From positions 1 through 64,000 of the forward strand of contig JANWKT010000013.1 of the NCBI GenBank assembly GCA_025451235.1: a DNA stretch of 64,000 bases, in the 5' to 3' direction. Below, piece after piece: positions 16,305-25,382 of this stretch (position 1 is its first letter; each line of letters opens with the position of its first letter). A program made the translations under genes and the position numbers. The notes beneath the pieces were generated by a model, which worked only from the letters and a program-made list of their open reading frames with translations, did not search any database and was not told the DNA's origin. This DNA comes from Flavobacteriales bacterium. GTDB taxonomy: Bacteria > Bacteroidota > Bacteroidia > CAIKAF01.

Positions 16305-17264
16305 CTAAGGAGTCATATGAGTAATCTTTTGGCTGTGAAGCCTGTGGTTAGAAGTATCCAGGATTTCGACGATATAAACCCCCGAACTGAAATTTGAAAT
16401 ATCAATGGTTGATTGATTTTTAACTTGAAGGATCTCCTGACCTAACATATTATAAACTTTTATTTGGTAATCATCCTCCCATTTTTCCAATCCTTTGATA
16501 TAAACTTTGTGATCCACTGGGCTCACAAATATGGTAAACGTAGGTTTATCATCGGCCTCTTCAACGTCAACAGAATAGACGTCTCGACACATTAAGGAGA
16601 TTTCAGCATCACTCACTACCCGGTTATAAAGCCTTATGTCATCCAGGTCTCCATTCAGAAAACAATCATTGCCATAGGTGTATCTGCCAAAAGTGAGTGG
16701 ATAATTAACAGAAATATCTGGATTCACACTATTTGTTACATAATCTTGAATCAGATGGCAATCTACATAAAGCATCCAATGGGTTATATTTACAACCGCC
16801 ACCAAGTGGTGCCATTCTCCATCGTTGTATTGGTTGGATGAAGGAGCTGGAGCATGGCCTACTCCCGTTTGGTCACGTCCATGAAAATAGATTTGTCCAT
16901 TGATCATTCTGATATAAAAACCTGCATCCATGGTCCAATTATATTTTTCGGCCAACTCGAAACTTCCTGATCCACTCACCCTAAACCAAAAGCTGAGAGA
17001 CATTTTGTCAACATAACCCCGGGTATTGTTACCTGCATCCATATAATCCGATTGGATTGAATTAAAATGCATACCCGTGTTGGGTGTGCCTGAGTAACCA
17101 TTTGTAGAAGTAGCTCCATGGTTGGTTCCATTGATAGAGGTTACACTGAGGTCATTGGTGTTTCCATCCAAAGGGAAATAACCGGTTAGTCCATTTGTAA
17201 GGTTCACTTGACTATGTATCCATAAATTTCCGAATAGAAATATACTGAAAAGTACCTTTTTCAT
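16305..17264 (-). CDS. LamG-domain secreted protein with T9SS sorting domain
   Basis: A 319-aa protein. Signal peptide 1-19 (LWIHSQ), then a concanavalin-like LamG/laminin-G-3 domain (~25-230): LTGYFPLDGNTNDLS, MSLSFWFRVSG, DGEWHHLVAVV and NGDLDDIRLYNRVVSDAEI are diagnostic for this sugar- or ligand-binding jelly roll. Residues ~240-319 form a T9SS type A sorting domain (DYQIKVYNMLGQEI, FSSGVYIVEI). Expected on the cell surface. It is a single-gene unit; no catalytic domain is attached. Confidence 0.9.
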   Translation of the reverse strand: MKKVLFSIFLFGNLWIHSQVNLTNGLTGYFPLDGNTNDLSVTSINGTNHGATSTNGYSGTPNTGMHFNSIQSDYMDAGNNTRGYVDKMSLSFWFRVSGSGSFELAEKYNWTMDAGFYIRMINGQIYFHGRDQTGVGHAPAPSSNQYNDGEWHHLVAVVNITHWMLYVDCHLIQDYVTNSVNPDISVNYPLTFGRYTYGNDCFLNGDLDDIRLYNRVVSDAEISLMCRDVYSVDVEEADDKPTFTIFVSPVDHKVYIKGLEKWEDDYQIKVYNMLGQEILQVKNQSTIDISNFSSGVYIVEILDTSNHRLHSQKITHMTP

Positions 17265-17361
17265 ATCAACAACACCTTAATTTTTTTGTTTAAAGTTATG
17301 GAAATAAAATCATATCCAGAATAGGTAAAAACACCTATATCACTCCGTGAAAACACCTATA

Positions 17362-18066
17362 TTATTTGATGAGCTTCTTTTGATCTTCCGTTAAATTGCT
17401 ATAAGTAATATTGCCCCAACCCTTGGCAATGATCCTTTCTTTATTCGTGCTCTTCACTAATAAGTAGGTAACATCTTCGGTATGTACCTTACCGGCATAT
17501 ATATTATAGAATTCCTTCACCTTCAAGTGGATCTTGAGCTCTGAGTTTTCCTGAGCAACGGCTTCATAAGAAACCCCAAAGCATGAAATGGGGCCGTAGA
17601 TAGTATTGAGAATGGTATCTGTTGCAATGCAGGTCATGGTGGAGGCATAACCACCGAAAGATGATTTCCATGAAGTGCCTACTTTCAACGGGAGCTTAAT
17701 GGCTTGCGTTTTTTTCCCTTTCTCCTGTTCTGATTTTTCAGTCCACCACGACATTCCCTTTGAATCAAGGGTTAGATAGCTTGGTCTGGCATCCAGAAAC
17801 TTACCTGATTCATTATCAAAAATGGCTAAAAAAAACGACAGGACCCCTTCTTTTTCGGGATTGTCCTTTACCGTATATTTAATATTCTGGGTCTTTTGAC
17901 CTGTTGGGAAATTATATTGGTCGTATTCAATGGTTGTATCGGTCATGGTAAATTCATAGCCGTTCTTATAGGGGAACTCAAGTTTTTTGATAGAAGTTAC
18001 CTGGGCACTAAGACCTGAAACACCGATGATTAAAAATATTAATAAGGCAGAGGTTGGATTATTCAT
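17362..18066 (-). CDS. Secreted protein of unknown function
   Basis: A 234-aa protein with signal peptide (1-21, SGLSAQ). The body is predicted mostly beta: KNGYEFTMTDTTIEYDQ, LPLKVGTSWKSSFGG, and CIATDTILNTIYGPISCFGVSYEA. This resembles the general layout of periplasmic DUF3108-like or 'outer-membrane lipoprotein carrier-like' barrels, but I cannot assign a family. Two cysteines ~26 residues apart could form a disulfide. It is divergent from the MORN protein, with 41 bp between starts, so they may share a regulatory region. Confidence 0.7.
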   Translation of the reverse strand: MNNPTSALLIFLIIGVSGLSAQVTSIKKLEFPYKNGYEFTMTDTTIEYDQYNFPTGQKTQNIKYTVKDNPEKEGVLSFFLAIFDNESGKFLDARPSYLTLDSKGMSWWTEKSEQEKGKKTQAIKLPLKVGTSWKSSFGGYASTMTCIATDTILNTIYGPISCFGVSYEAVAQENSELKIHLKVKEFYNIYAGKVHTEDVTYLLVKSTNKERIIAKGWGNITYSNLTEDQKKLIK

Positions 18067-18107
18067 AAATCACGGTAATTTTGGTTAGTTCAAATATATA
18101 TAATCTT

Positions 18108-21100
18108 ATGAAATCAAAACTTGTTTTTCTTGCTTTTCTAACCTGTTTTCTTCCTTCGATTGTTTTTGGTCAAACTAACAATTGCGAAGACGTTAATCCA
18201 AACTCAGGTAAATTGATAGAAAAAGGAATTGAAGCTTATGAAAAAGAAGCTTACGATGAAGCAATCGGTTATTTTATCAGGATTTTTCCAGGAGATACCA
18301 ATTATGCCACCGCTCAGTATGAGTTAGGAATGACCTATGGTGCCAAGAAGGATTACCTGAAAGAAGAGCAAATTGCACGACAGTTACTAAAAGAAAATAA
18401 GGGAAATGCCATCCAAAATTATAATATGCTGGGCAATGCATTGGATGATCAGGAAAAAAGCGAAGAGGCTTTGTTAGTATACGACGAAGGGATAGCCAAG
18501 TACCCTAACAATTATTTGATTATTTATAACAAGGGGCTCAGCTTGTTCAGAGCTAAAAAATATGTAGAAGCCGAAAAAACGTTGATCAGGTCAGCTGGGC
18601 TGAACCCTTTTCATCAGGGATCGCATTATTTTATCGGGCTCATTAATCTTATGGGGAAGAGGTATGTGCAAGGCATGATGGCTATGCAATATGCATTGTT
18701 ATTAAATAACCAAACTACCAAGTACAATTATGGGATCAAGTATATAGATGAATCAAGTATCCTTCAGTTTCCTACTGCTGAGGATGAGATCAAGCTACCT
18801 GATAACATTGAATCGGCCGGAGATTATGCTACCGTGAACGAAATTTATGTATCCCTGCTGGCATTAAATGCTAAATACAAACCCAAAAAACTACCGAACT
18901 TAAGATTGGTAAGACAGATGTCTATTTTCTTCGACAATATTGAAAGTATCAATCCAACCGATCAAACTTTTTATACCACCTATTATTTGCCTTTTTATAA
19001 GAAAGTGAAAAGTAAAAAATTATCCAGATGCTTTTTTGCTCAACTTCTTTCTAATATTAATACTCCTGAAATGGAGAAATTTGTAGCCAGCGAAAAAGGG
19101 AATGCTGCGAAGTTTACAGAGGCATATGGGGAATTCCTCCGTGAAACCGGATCAAAAACTTTGATCAAGCAAAAAGACAAAGAATTGATGTGCCGGTTGG
19201 AGTATTATGAAAGAGGCGGTGTGAAGTTTGCCTACGAGTTGAACGAGAGTAGAACGGAAATTACTGATAATGGAGTAGTGCTTAGTTTTTATGAGAGTGG
19301 ATCTTTGTCAAATGAGCTTGGTATCGTAAGTGGTAAACTTCAAGGTGAAAGCCGATCGTTTCGAAAAGACGGCAGCCTGTTTGAAGTTTCAACCTTGGTG
19401 GATGCAAAGGAAGAAGGACCCAGCACGGAATATTATTCAACAGGAGAAGTGCTGGCTACGAAAAGCTACAAGTCGGGAGAATTGCATGGAGAGGTAAAAA
19501 TTTTCTACCCCGATGGTAAATTGAAAATGGTTTACAATATGAACAATGGAATTAAGAATGGTCCCGAAAAATATTATTATAACGACGGAAAGCTGGCTGA
19601 CGAGCTTGCCTACCTGAATGGTAATTATGATGGCCCGATCAAGTCATATTACCACAACGGCAAACTAGAATACGATTATAGCTATAAAAATGGAACTCTT
19701 GAAGGGGATTTTAAAAGTTATTATCCCAATGGAAATGTAAAAGAAGAAAAGAAATTTGTGGATGGATCGATCGTTGGTAAGTACGCCGAGTACTATTCTA
19801 ACGGCAAAGTGAAGCAAGAAGGAGTTTTCGACGAGAAATACAAAAGAACCGGAGTTTGGAAGGAGTATTTTTATAATGGGATCCTGAAGAATGAGTATAC
19901 CTATATGAATGGTGAAAAGCAGGGCAAAGGCGTTGAATATGCCAGGGACGGAAAAAAACATTATGAATATGAATATGTGGGAGGGAATTATACCAGTATG
20001 AAATTTTATGGAGAAAATGGTGAAGTGATTGGGGACTATAAAGAGGACAAAAACGTTTTGAAGTATACATTTACAACCATTGAGGGAATCAAAGTATTTG
20101 ATGGTTCTTTGAAGAACGGAAAACGTGACGGACAATGGACTACCTATTTTACCAGTACCAAAGGAGTTTTAAGAACGATTCCCTATAAAAACGGACTGGA
20201 AGAAGGGCAATGGATGGATTATTATGCGGATGGCGTGATCAAAGGTAACTATGCTTATAAAGCAGGTGTACAAGAGGGCACGGCCATTGTTTATTATCCA
20301 GATGGAGAAACCATGAAGACTTATAGCTGTTGTACAGACGATAAGATCTGTGGAAACTTTGTGGGCTATTTTCCAAATGGAGATAAAAAATACGAATTGT
20401 ATTACCTGGATGGTTATGGTAATGGACCACTAAGAAGGTATGACTTGCTGAACAGGACTTATCAGGTGGAAGGTTATACAGATGATGTAGTATCCTCTGA
20501 GCATTGTTATGATACATTGGGCCGAGAGATATTTGTCATTAAAAGTACGGAGGGCCTGGTGCCTTTTGAAAGGAAATATCCCAATGGAAAGATCCGTGGA
20601 AAAGGTACATATTTGAATGGTGAGTTGCACGACAGCCTTATTTATTATTATCCGGATGGAAAACTAAGATCTACTGCCTATTATGAAAACGGCAAAAGGG
20701 AGGGCAAACTCATGATTTATAATCATTTGGGAGTTAAGATTGAAGACAGAACTTATGAAAATGATGAGTTGGAAGGAAGCCTCACCGTTTACTACAGCAA
20801 TGGAAAAGTATCCAATGTTTATAATTATATGAGTGGACAGGAATACGGGTTTACACAATATTATTATCCCAACGGAATAAAAGAATTTGAGATAGAGAAG
20901 GAGGACGGTCAGCGCCAAGGGTGGGGTAGCTGGTTTGATGAAACCGGAAGTGAAGGCCTTAAAATGTTATATTATGACAATGCACCTGCCCAATATACCT
21001 ATAAGGATAAATCATCAAAATGGATCAACAAAATTACTCTCCAGGAAAACGGAGGAAAAGTATTGGCTTATCATGCCAATGGTAAAAAGTTTTATGAAAC

Positions 21101-21428
21101 AACTTATGCCGGAAACGAACAGAGTGGCACCTCCACCATGTATTTCTCCAACGGAAATGTTTATAAATCTGTGGTTTTCTTGAATGGAGTATTTAATGGT
21201 CCTCGTAAAGTATATTATTCAAACGGTAAAATGGCTGAAAGTGAAAATTATTGGATGGATGAGCTGCACGGTATCCAAAAATACTATGGCGAAAATGGAA
21301 ACATACTAACGGAACTGTCGTTTGAATTTGGTAATTTGAACGGACCGTGTAAGTATTATAGTGCCAGTGGGAAACTTCTTTATACATGTATATTTTATCA
21401 GGATGAGGTGGTTGACGTTATATATTAA
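18108..21428 (+). CDS. Giant secreted TPR and MORN-repeat protein
   Basis: A 1106-aa protein. Start at the ATG 18108 gives a clean signal peptide (SIVFGQ at ~22). Residues ~30-230 carry TPR helix pairs (KGIEAYEKEAYDEAIGYF, AQYELGMTYGAKKDYLKEE, ALLVYDEGIAKYPNN). From ~380 to the end about 25 or more MORN_2-type repeats of ~23 residues follow (YYPNGKL, YYSNGKV, YHNGKLEYDY and variants). Such repeats are often auto-labelled YwqK antitoxin, but nothing here supports a toxin-antitoxin role. The last 26 bp overlap the next gene. The gene is the head of a three-gene operon with two DUF3857 proteins. Confidence 0.85.
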   Translation: MKSKLVFLAFLTCFLPSIVFGQTNNCEDVNPNSGKLIEKGIEAYEKEAYDEAIGYFIRIFPGDTNYATAQYELGMTYGAKKDYLKEEQIARQLLKENKGNAIQNYNMLGNALDDQEKSEEALLVYDEGIAKYPNNYLIIYNKGLSLFRAKKYVEAEKTLIRSAGLNPFHQGSHYFIGLINLMGKRYVQGMMAMQYALLLNNQTTKYNYGIKYIDESSILQFPTAEDEIKLPDNIESAGDYATVNEIYVSLLALNAKYKPKKLPNLRLVRQMSIFFDNIESINPTDQTFYTTYYLPFYKKVKSKKLSRCFFAQLLSNINTPEMEKFVASEKGNAAKFTEAYGEFLRETGSKTLIKQKDKELMCRLEYYERGGVKFAYELNESRTEITDNGVVLSFYESGSLSNELGIVSGKLQGESRSFRKDGSLFEVSTLVDAKEEGPSTEYYSTGEVLATKSYKSGELHGEVKIFYPDGKLKMVYNMNNGIKNGPEKYYYNDGKLADELAYLNGNYDGPIKSYYHNGKLEYDYSYKNGTLEGDFKSYYPNGNVKEEKKFVDGSIVGKYAEYYSNGKVKQEGVFDEKYKRTGVWKEYFYNGILKNEYTYMNGEKQGKGVEYARDGKKHYEYEYVGGNYTSMKFYGENGEVIGDYKEDKNVLKYTFTTIEGIKVFDGSLKNGKRDGQWTTYFTSTKGVLRTIPYKNGLEEGQWMDYYADGVIKGNYAYKAGVQEGTAIVYYPDGETMKTYSCCTDDKICGNFVGYFPNGDKKYELYYLDGYGNGPLRRYDLLNRTYQVEGYTDDVVSSEHCYDTLGREIFVIKSTEGLVPFERKYPNGKIRGKGTYLNGELHDSLIYYYPDGKLRSTAYYENGKREGKLMIYNHLGVKIEDRTYENDELEGSLTVYYSNGKVSNVYNYMSGQEYGFTQYYYPNGIKEFEIEKEDGQRQGWGSWFDETGSEGLKMLYYDNAPAQYTYKDKSSKWINKITLQENGGKVLAYHANGKKFYETTYAGNEQSGTSTMYFSNGNVYKSVVFLNGVFNGPRKVYYSNGKMAESENYWMDELHGIQKYYGENGNILTELSFEFGNLNGPCKYYSASGKLLYTCIFYQDEVVDVIY

Positions 21429-23337
21429 TTTTTTAGCAATAGGACTATGTTTACTGGTTCCCGCATGGACTCAGAATTATACTCAATTATGTACCGAGGC
21501 GGATATACTATTTCCAGATGTGGATAAAGTGATCCTGGCCAAAAACTATTTTGTGGAAGTAAAACTGGAAGACGATACCATTGAATTAATTTCAACCAAT
21601 AAAGAGATCACCTATATTCGTAAAAATGCCGATTTTAATAGTAAAGAATCTATTTATTACTCTTCTGAGTTTAACAAGTTGAAGGAGGTAGCTGCATATA
21701 CTTATAACTTAAATACCAGGAAAAGAACCAAGTTTGCAGGATATTCAACCGGGATGTACCATAACAGTAATATTTTTTACGACGATAACCGGGAGGCTTA
21801 TTTCTATTATCCGGATCTGGTGGATAATAGTGTTACAGAGTTAGAATATAAAATCCATTACACCGATCCCCATCTATTGCCGGTTTATTATTTCGCGTTT
21901 TCCGATCCCGTATTATCCAGCAAGCTTACTATTTCTGTTCCTAAGGGTTGTGAGATCGGTTATATTCTAAAGGACCATGGGAAATATGAAGTGGATGTTC
22001 AACAGGAGACACGAAAGGATTTAACCCTATATACCTGGGAATTAAAGAACATACGTATTGACTCGAAACGAACAGAAGGGGTGCCAGCATCCTCCACATT
22101 TCCTCATGTTATTTTTTGGATAAAAAAATATTCAACCACTAACGGTGAAAAAGAGGTTTTATCTGGAATTAACGATCTATATGCCTGGTACAGGGAATTT
22201 TTGAAGCATGCGGAGACGAAGGATGAAATGATGGTAAAAAATATATCTGACTCAATAACCAAGAATCTTTCTACGGATTTTGCCAAAGCATCTGCGATTT
22301 ACGATTGGGTGCAAGGTAACATTAGCTACGTTGCCATGGAGGATGGCTATTCGGGATTTATCCCGAGAACTGCTGATGCGGTGATCCGAAAAAAATATGG
22401 AGATTGTAAGGACATGGCAAATTTGCTTGTGAAATTAATGGAGTATGCCAACCTGGACGGAAGACATGTATGGATCGGCACTCGAGATATCCTGTATACA
22501 TATCAGGAAGTATACACGCCGATCGTGGATAACCATATGATCGCGGCGGTTAAGATCGGAGAAGAGTATTATTTTATGGATGCAACCGGTAAATATATGC
22601 CCCTTGGCTTTCCAACCTCATTTATACAGGGGAAGGTTGGCCTGGTAGAAGAAAGGGATAGTTTTTTGCTGATGGAGGTGAAAGTGGTGGATAAAAATAA
22701 GAACATGATCAAGGATTCAATTTCGATCCAGGTGATGGATAATAAAATAAGCAGTAATGGATTGTTAAGGATTGAAGGGTATCCGCTCATTGATATAAAA
22801 CACGAATTGAGTTATGCAAAAAATATTTCTGAAAATAATTATTTTAAGAAACTTCTGATAAAGGGTAATAATAAATTCAAGCTGCTGAACTATCACGTAG
22901 ACATGGCCACCCAACAACCAAATGACATGACCATCAATTATGAATTTGAGTTGAATGATTATGTTTTATCCAGCCAAAACGAACTATACATCAACCTGAA
23001 CATCAGCAAAACGGATATTTCAAGTATTGATGAAAAGGTAGGATCCAATCCAATTATATCTACCAATGATTATAATTACATTAAGGAAGATATTTTTTCC
23101 TTATCGATTCCTGCTGGTTACAAAGTCCGGTTTATACCCACTAATTATACGGTCGAAAAAGAGTATCTGCAATATTATTCTAGTTACGAGGCTGTAGGGA
23201 ATCAACTGGTATTAACAAGAAAATTGGTATTGGATTATCTCAATCTGGATCAAAAATACCTGCTTGAATACAATAACCTGGTGGATGAAATTCAAAAAAC
23301 CGAACGATCGAATGTTTCACTTATAATCATTGAATGA
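21403..23337 (+). CDS. DUF3857/transglutaminase-like secreted protein, catalytic triad intact
   Basis: A 644-aa protein. The start at 21403 (MRWLTLYINFLAIGL) gives a signal peptide ending AWTQ, and lies inside the MORN gene's end. Residues ~30-240 are the DUF3857 beta domain. Residues ~285-400 are a transglutaminase-like papain fold: C335 in YGDCKD, H378 in DNHMI and D393 in FMDATG form the expected Cys-His-Asp triad. Family members are thought to act on peptide or isopeptide bonds; substrate unknown. Next gene starts in its stop codon region (4-bp overlap). The mature N-terminus QNYTQ is shared with the next protein. Confidence 0.85.
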   Translation: MRWLTLYINFLAIGLCLLVPAWTQNYTQLCTEADILFPDVDKVILAKNYFVEVKLEDDTIELISTNKEITYIRKNADFNSKESIYYSSEFNKLKEVAAYTYNLNTRKRTKFAGYSTGMYHNSNIFYDDNREAYFYYPDLVDNSVTELEYKIHYTDPHLLPVYYFAFSDPVLSSKLTISVPKGCEIGYILKDHGKYEVDVQQETRKDLTLYTWELKNIRIDSKRTEGVPASSTFPHVIFWIKKYSTTNGEKEVLSGINDLYAWYREFLKHAETKDEMMVKNISDSITKNLSTDFAKASAIYDWVQGNISYVAMEDGYSGFIPRTADAVIRKKYGDCKDMANLLVKLMEYANLDGRHVWIGTRDILYTYQEVYTPIVDNHMIAAVKIGEEYYFMDATGKYMPLGFPTSFIQGKVGLVEERDSFLLMEVKVVDKNKNMIKDSISIQVMDNKISSNGLLRIEGYPLIDIKHELSYAKNISENNYFKKLLIKGNNKFKLLNYHVDMATQQPNDMTINYEFELNDYVLSSQNELYINLNISKTDISSIDEKVGSNPIISTNDYNYIKEDIFSLSIPAGYKVRFIPTNYTVEKEYLQYYSSYEAVGNQLVLTRKLVLDYLNLDQKYLLEYNNLVDEIQKTERSNVSLIIIE

Positions 23338-25307
23338 TGAAAAAACTGATATTATTTTTTCATGGAATACTGCTGGTTAGCCCGTTGCTAACCTACTCTC
23401 AGAATTATACCCAGTCTGTTGATTGGGACCCGGCTCCAGTACCCAGCAAAGCTGATTCTACCAAACATCCGGGCTACCATTATAAGATCATGGACAAAGC
23501 GGTTAACGAGATTTTATTAGATGAGGAAGGGAAGCCGTTCTTTTTATATACAGTTCATTACCGGGCTAAAATTCTTACCGAAGGAGGAATAGAGGTGAAT
23601 AATAAAGTAGAGCTGCCGTTAAATGGAGTGCTTGAAATTGTAAAATTAAAGGCCAGAACGATCCAGGAGGATGGAACAGTTACCAATCTCACCACTAATT
23701 CTATCAAACATATTGATAATTATAATGAATCTGGGGTTGACTATAAGATTTTCGCCTTTGAAGGTTTAAAGATCGGCTCGGAGATAGAGTACATCTATAC
23801 TTTTAAAAAGAATCCGGTAACATCCGGATATACCTATCTTCAATGGAGTGTGGATGCCGAACGTGAAGAGTTTGATCTAGTGTATCCAACCTATCTTGAT
23901 TTCAGGATCAAGACCTATGGTGAGAATGTTAAAATGACCACGGATACGGTAGAGTACAAAAACGCGAAGTATGTATCCAAGTCGGTTTATACTGAGAATG
24001 TAGTTGGGATCAGGGATGAACCTTATAGCAATTGGAAAAGCCATCTTAACCGGGTTGATTATGTGTTGGACAAAAATCGTGAAACTGGGAATTACGAAAT
24101 GAATACCTATAAACTACTGGCCCAAAATTATTATTCCAATCTTTATCCTGAAGAAGCCACCCCGAACAAAAAGGCAATCTCTTTGGTTAAAAAAATAACC
24201 ACCGACAAATCGGATAAATTGAAAATGGCCAAGGAAATTGAAAACTATATCAAGGCCAATTTTAAATTGGTGGAATCTCCAAGCGACAAGAATACGAATC
24301 GTATTTTTTCAGGATTTACAGGAAGTGAAAGAGATCGTATTACAGCTTTTATAGAGATGTATAGGGCGGCCGGGTTTAAGGTGGAGTTGGTTTTCACCAC
24401 TGACAATCGGTACAGAAAATTTGATCCGGATTTTCAAAGTCCCTCGAACTGCGGACAATTTCTTATTTACTTGCCGGAGATCTCCTTTTTTATGTCTCCC
24501 GAAAATATTATCCTCAAATCAGGATATTATGAAACAGCCACCTTCGAGCAAAAAGGAATGTTTATTAAACAGGTTTGTGTTGGAGATTTTTGCAGTGGAA
24601 TTAGTTATACCGGATTTATTCCGGCGAAAACTGCTTCGGAAAGCGTGCATGATATGAACCTGGATATATCTTTTAATAATGAAATGATTGGTGCAACCAT
24701 AAAATTTGTCAATTCAATGACCGGATATCACGCCAGCAGCTATCAGCCAATATATGGTTTTTTGGAACCGGAGAACCAGAAGGAACTGTCAAAAAGTTTG
24801 GTGGAAGGGTTTGCCGGAGAATATCGCACTGCAGAGATTGAGGTGGAAAACGGGACCTACCAGGACGCCTTCGATAAACCTTTTATTCTTAAAGGAACGG
24901 TGAATACTGAAGCTTTAATGGAAAGTGCAGGGGATAAATATTTGTTCAAGGTGGGATTCGTTTTGGGTGAGCAGTACGAATTATATGATAAGGAGAAGAG
25001 AAAACTACCTATCGAAAATGACTTCAACCGCATTTATTCGAGAACCATTAAGGTAAATATCCCAGAGGGGTATGAAATTTTAAACTTGGCCGATTTCAAG
25101 AACAATAAGATCTCCTGTGATTTCAACGGAAAAGATGCAGCTGGTATAGCATTTACCTATGAATTAAATGGCACTGTATTCACCATAACGATCAATGAAT
25201 ATTATAATATTCTGTTACTCCCTTTGGAAGAATATTCGGAATACCGGGATGTAATTAATGGAGCGGCCGACTTTAATAAAAAGGTGATCGTTCTTGCCAA
25301 GAAATAG
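23334..25307 (+). CDS. DUF3857/transglutaminase-like secreted protein, catalytic residues lost
   Basis: A 657-aa paralogue of the preceding protein with signal peptide (1-22, LLTYSQ) and mature start QNYTQ. The DUF3857 domain (~60-240) is clear: EILLDEEGKPFFLYTVHYRAKI, EIVKLKARTIQEDGTVTNL. In the transglutaminase region (~275-400) the position of the Cys motif reads FTGSERDRITAFIEMYRAAG, so Cys is replaced, and no His or Asp motif follows at the expected spacing. It is probably a non-enzymatic partner, for example a substrate-binding or structural subunit. Either ATG at 23334 or 23337 could be the start. A bidirectional terminator follows. Confidence 0.8.
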   Translation: MMKKLILFFHGILLVSPLLTYSQNYTQSVDWDPAPVPSKADSTKHPGYHYKIMDKAVNEILLDEEGKPFFLYTVHYRAKILTEGGIEVNNKVELPLNGVLEIVKLKARTIQEDGTVTNLTTNSIKHIDNYNESGVDYKIFAFEGLKIGSEIEYIYTFKKNPVTSGYTYLQWSVDAEREEFDLVYPTYLDFRIKTYGENVKMTTDTVEYKNAKYVSKSVYTENVVGIRDEPYSNWKSHLNRVDYVLDKNRETGNYEMNTYKLLAQNYYSNLYPEEATPNKKAISLVKKITTDKSDKLKMAKEIENYIKANFKLVESPSDKNTNRIFSGFTGSERDRITAFIEMYRAAGFKVELVFTTDNRYRKFDPDFQSPSNCGQFLIYLPEISFFMSPENIILKSGYYETATFEQKGMFIKQVCVGDFCSGISYTGFIPAKTASESVHDMNLDISFNNEMIGATIKFVNSMTGYHASSYQPIYGFLEPENQKELSKSLVEGFAGEYRTAEIEVENGTYQDAFDKPFILKGTVNTEALMESAGDKYLFKVGFVLGEQYELYDKEKRKLPIENDFNRIYSRTIKVNIPEGYEILNLADFKNNKISCDFNGKDAAGIAFTYELNGTVFTITINEYYNILLLPLEEYSEYRDVINGAADFNKKVIVLAKK

Positions 25308-25326
25308 ACCAGGATACTTGTATGCA

Positions 25327-25362
25327 TAAAAAAGCCCACAGTTTATATTGTGGGCTTTTTTT
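25327..25362. terminator. Bidirectional terminator
   Basis: AGCCCACA pairs with TGTGGGCT over an 8-nt loop; A-run on the left and T-run on the right. It sits between the convergent DUF3857 operon and RND operon and can serve both. Confidence 0.85.
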
Positions 25363-25382
25363 ACCAACTGAACCAATCAAAA

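Noticed and set aside
19665..20135. 156-aa minus-strand ORF inside the MORN gene
   Set aside because: It is a shadow of the repetitive, Tyr/Asn-rich coding strand; Ile/Phe-rich, no start context.
18108..21428. YwqK-type antitoxin role
   Set aside because: The MORN_2 match drives this label in databases; the protein is secreted, very large, and has no toxin neighbour.
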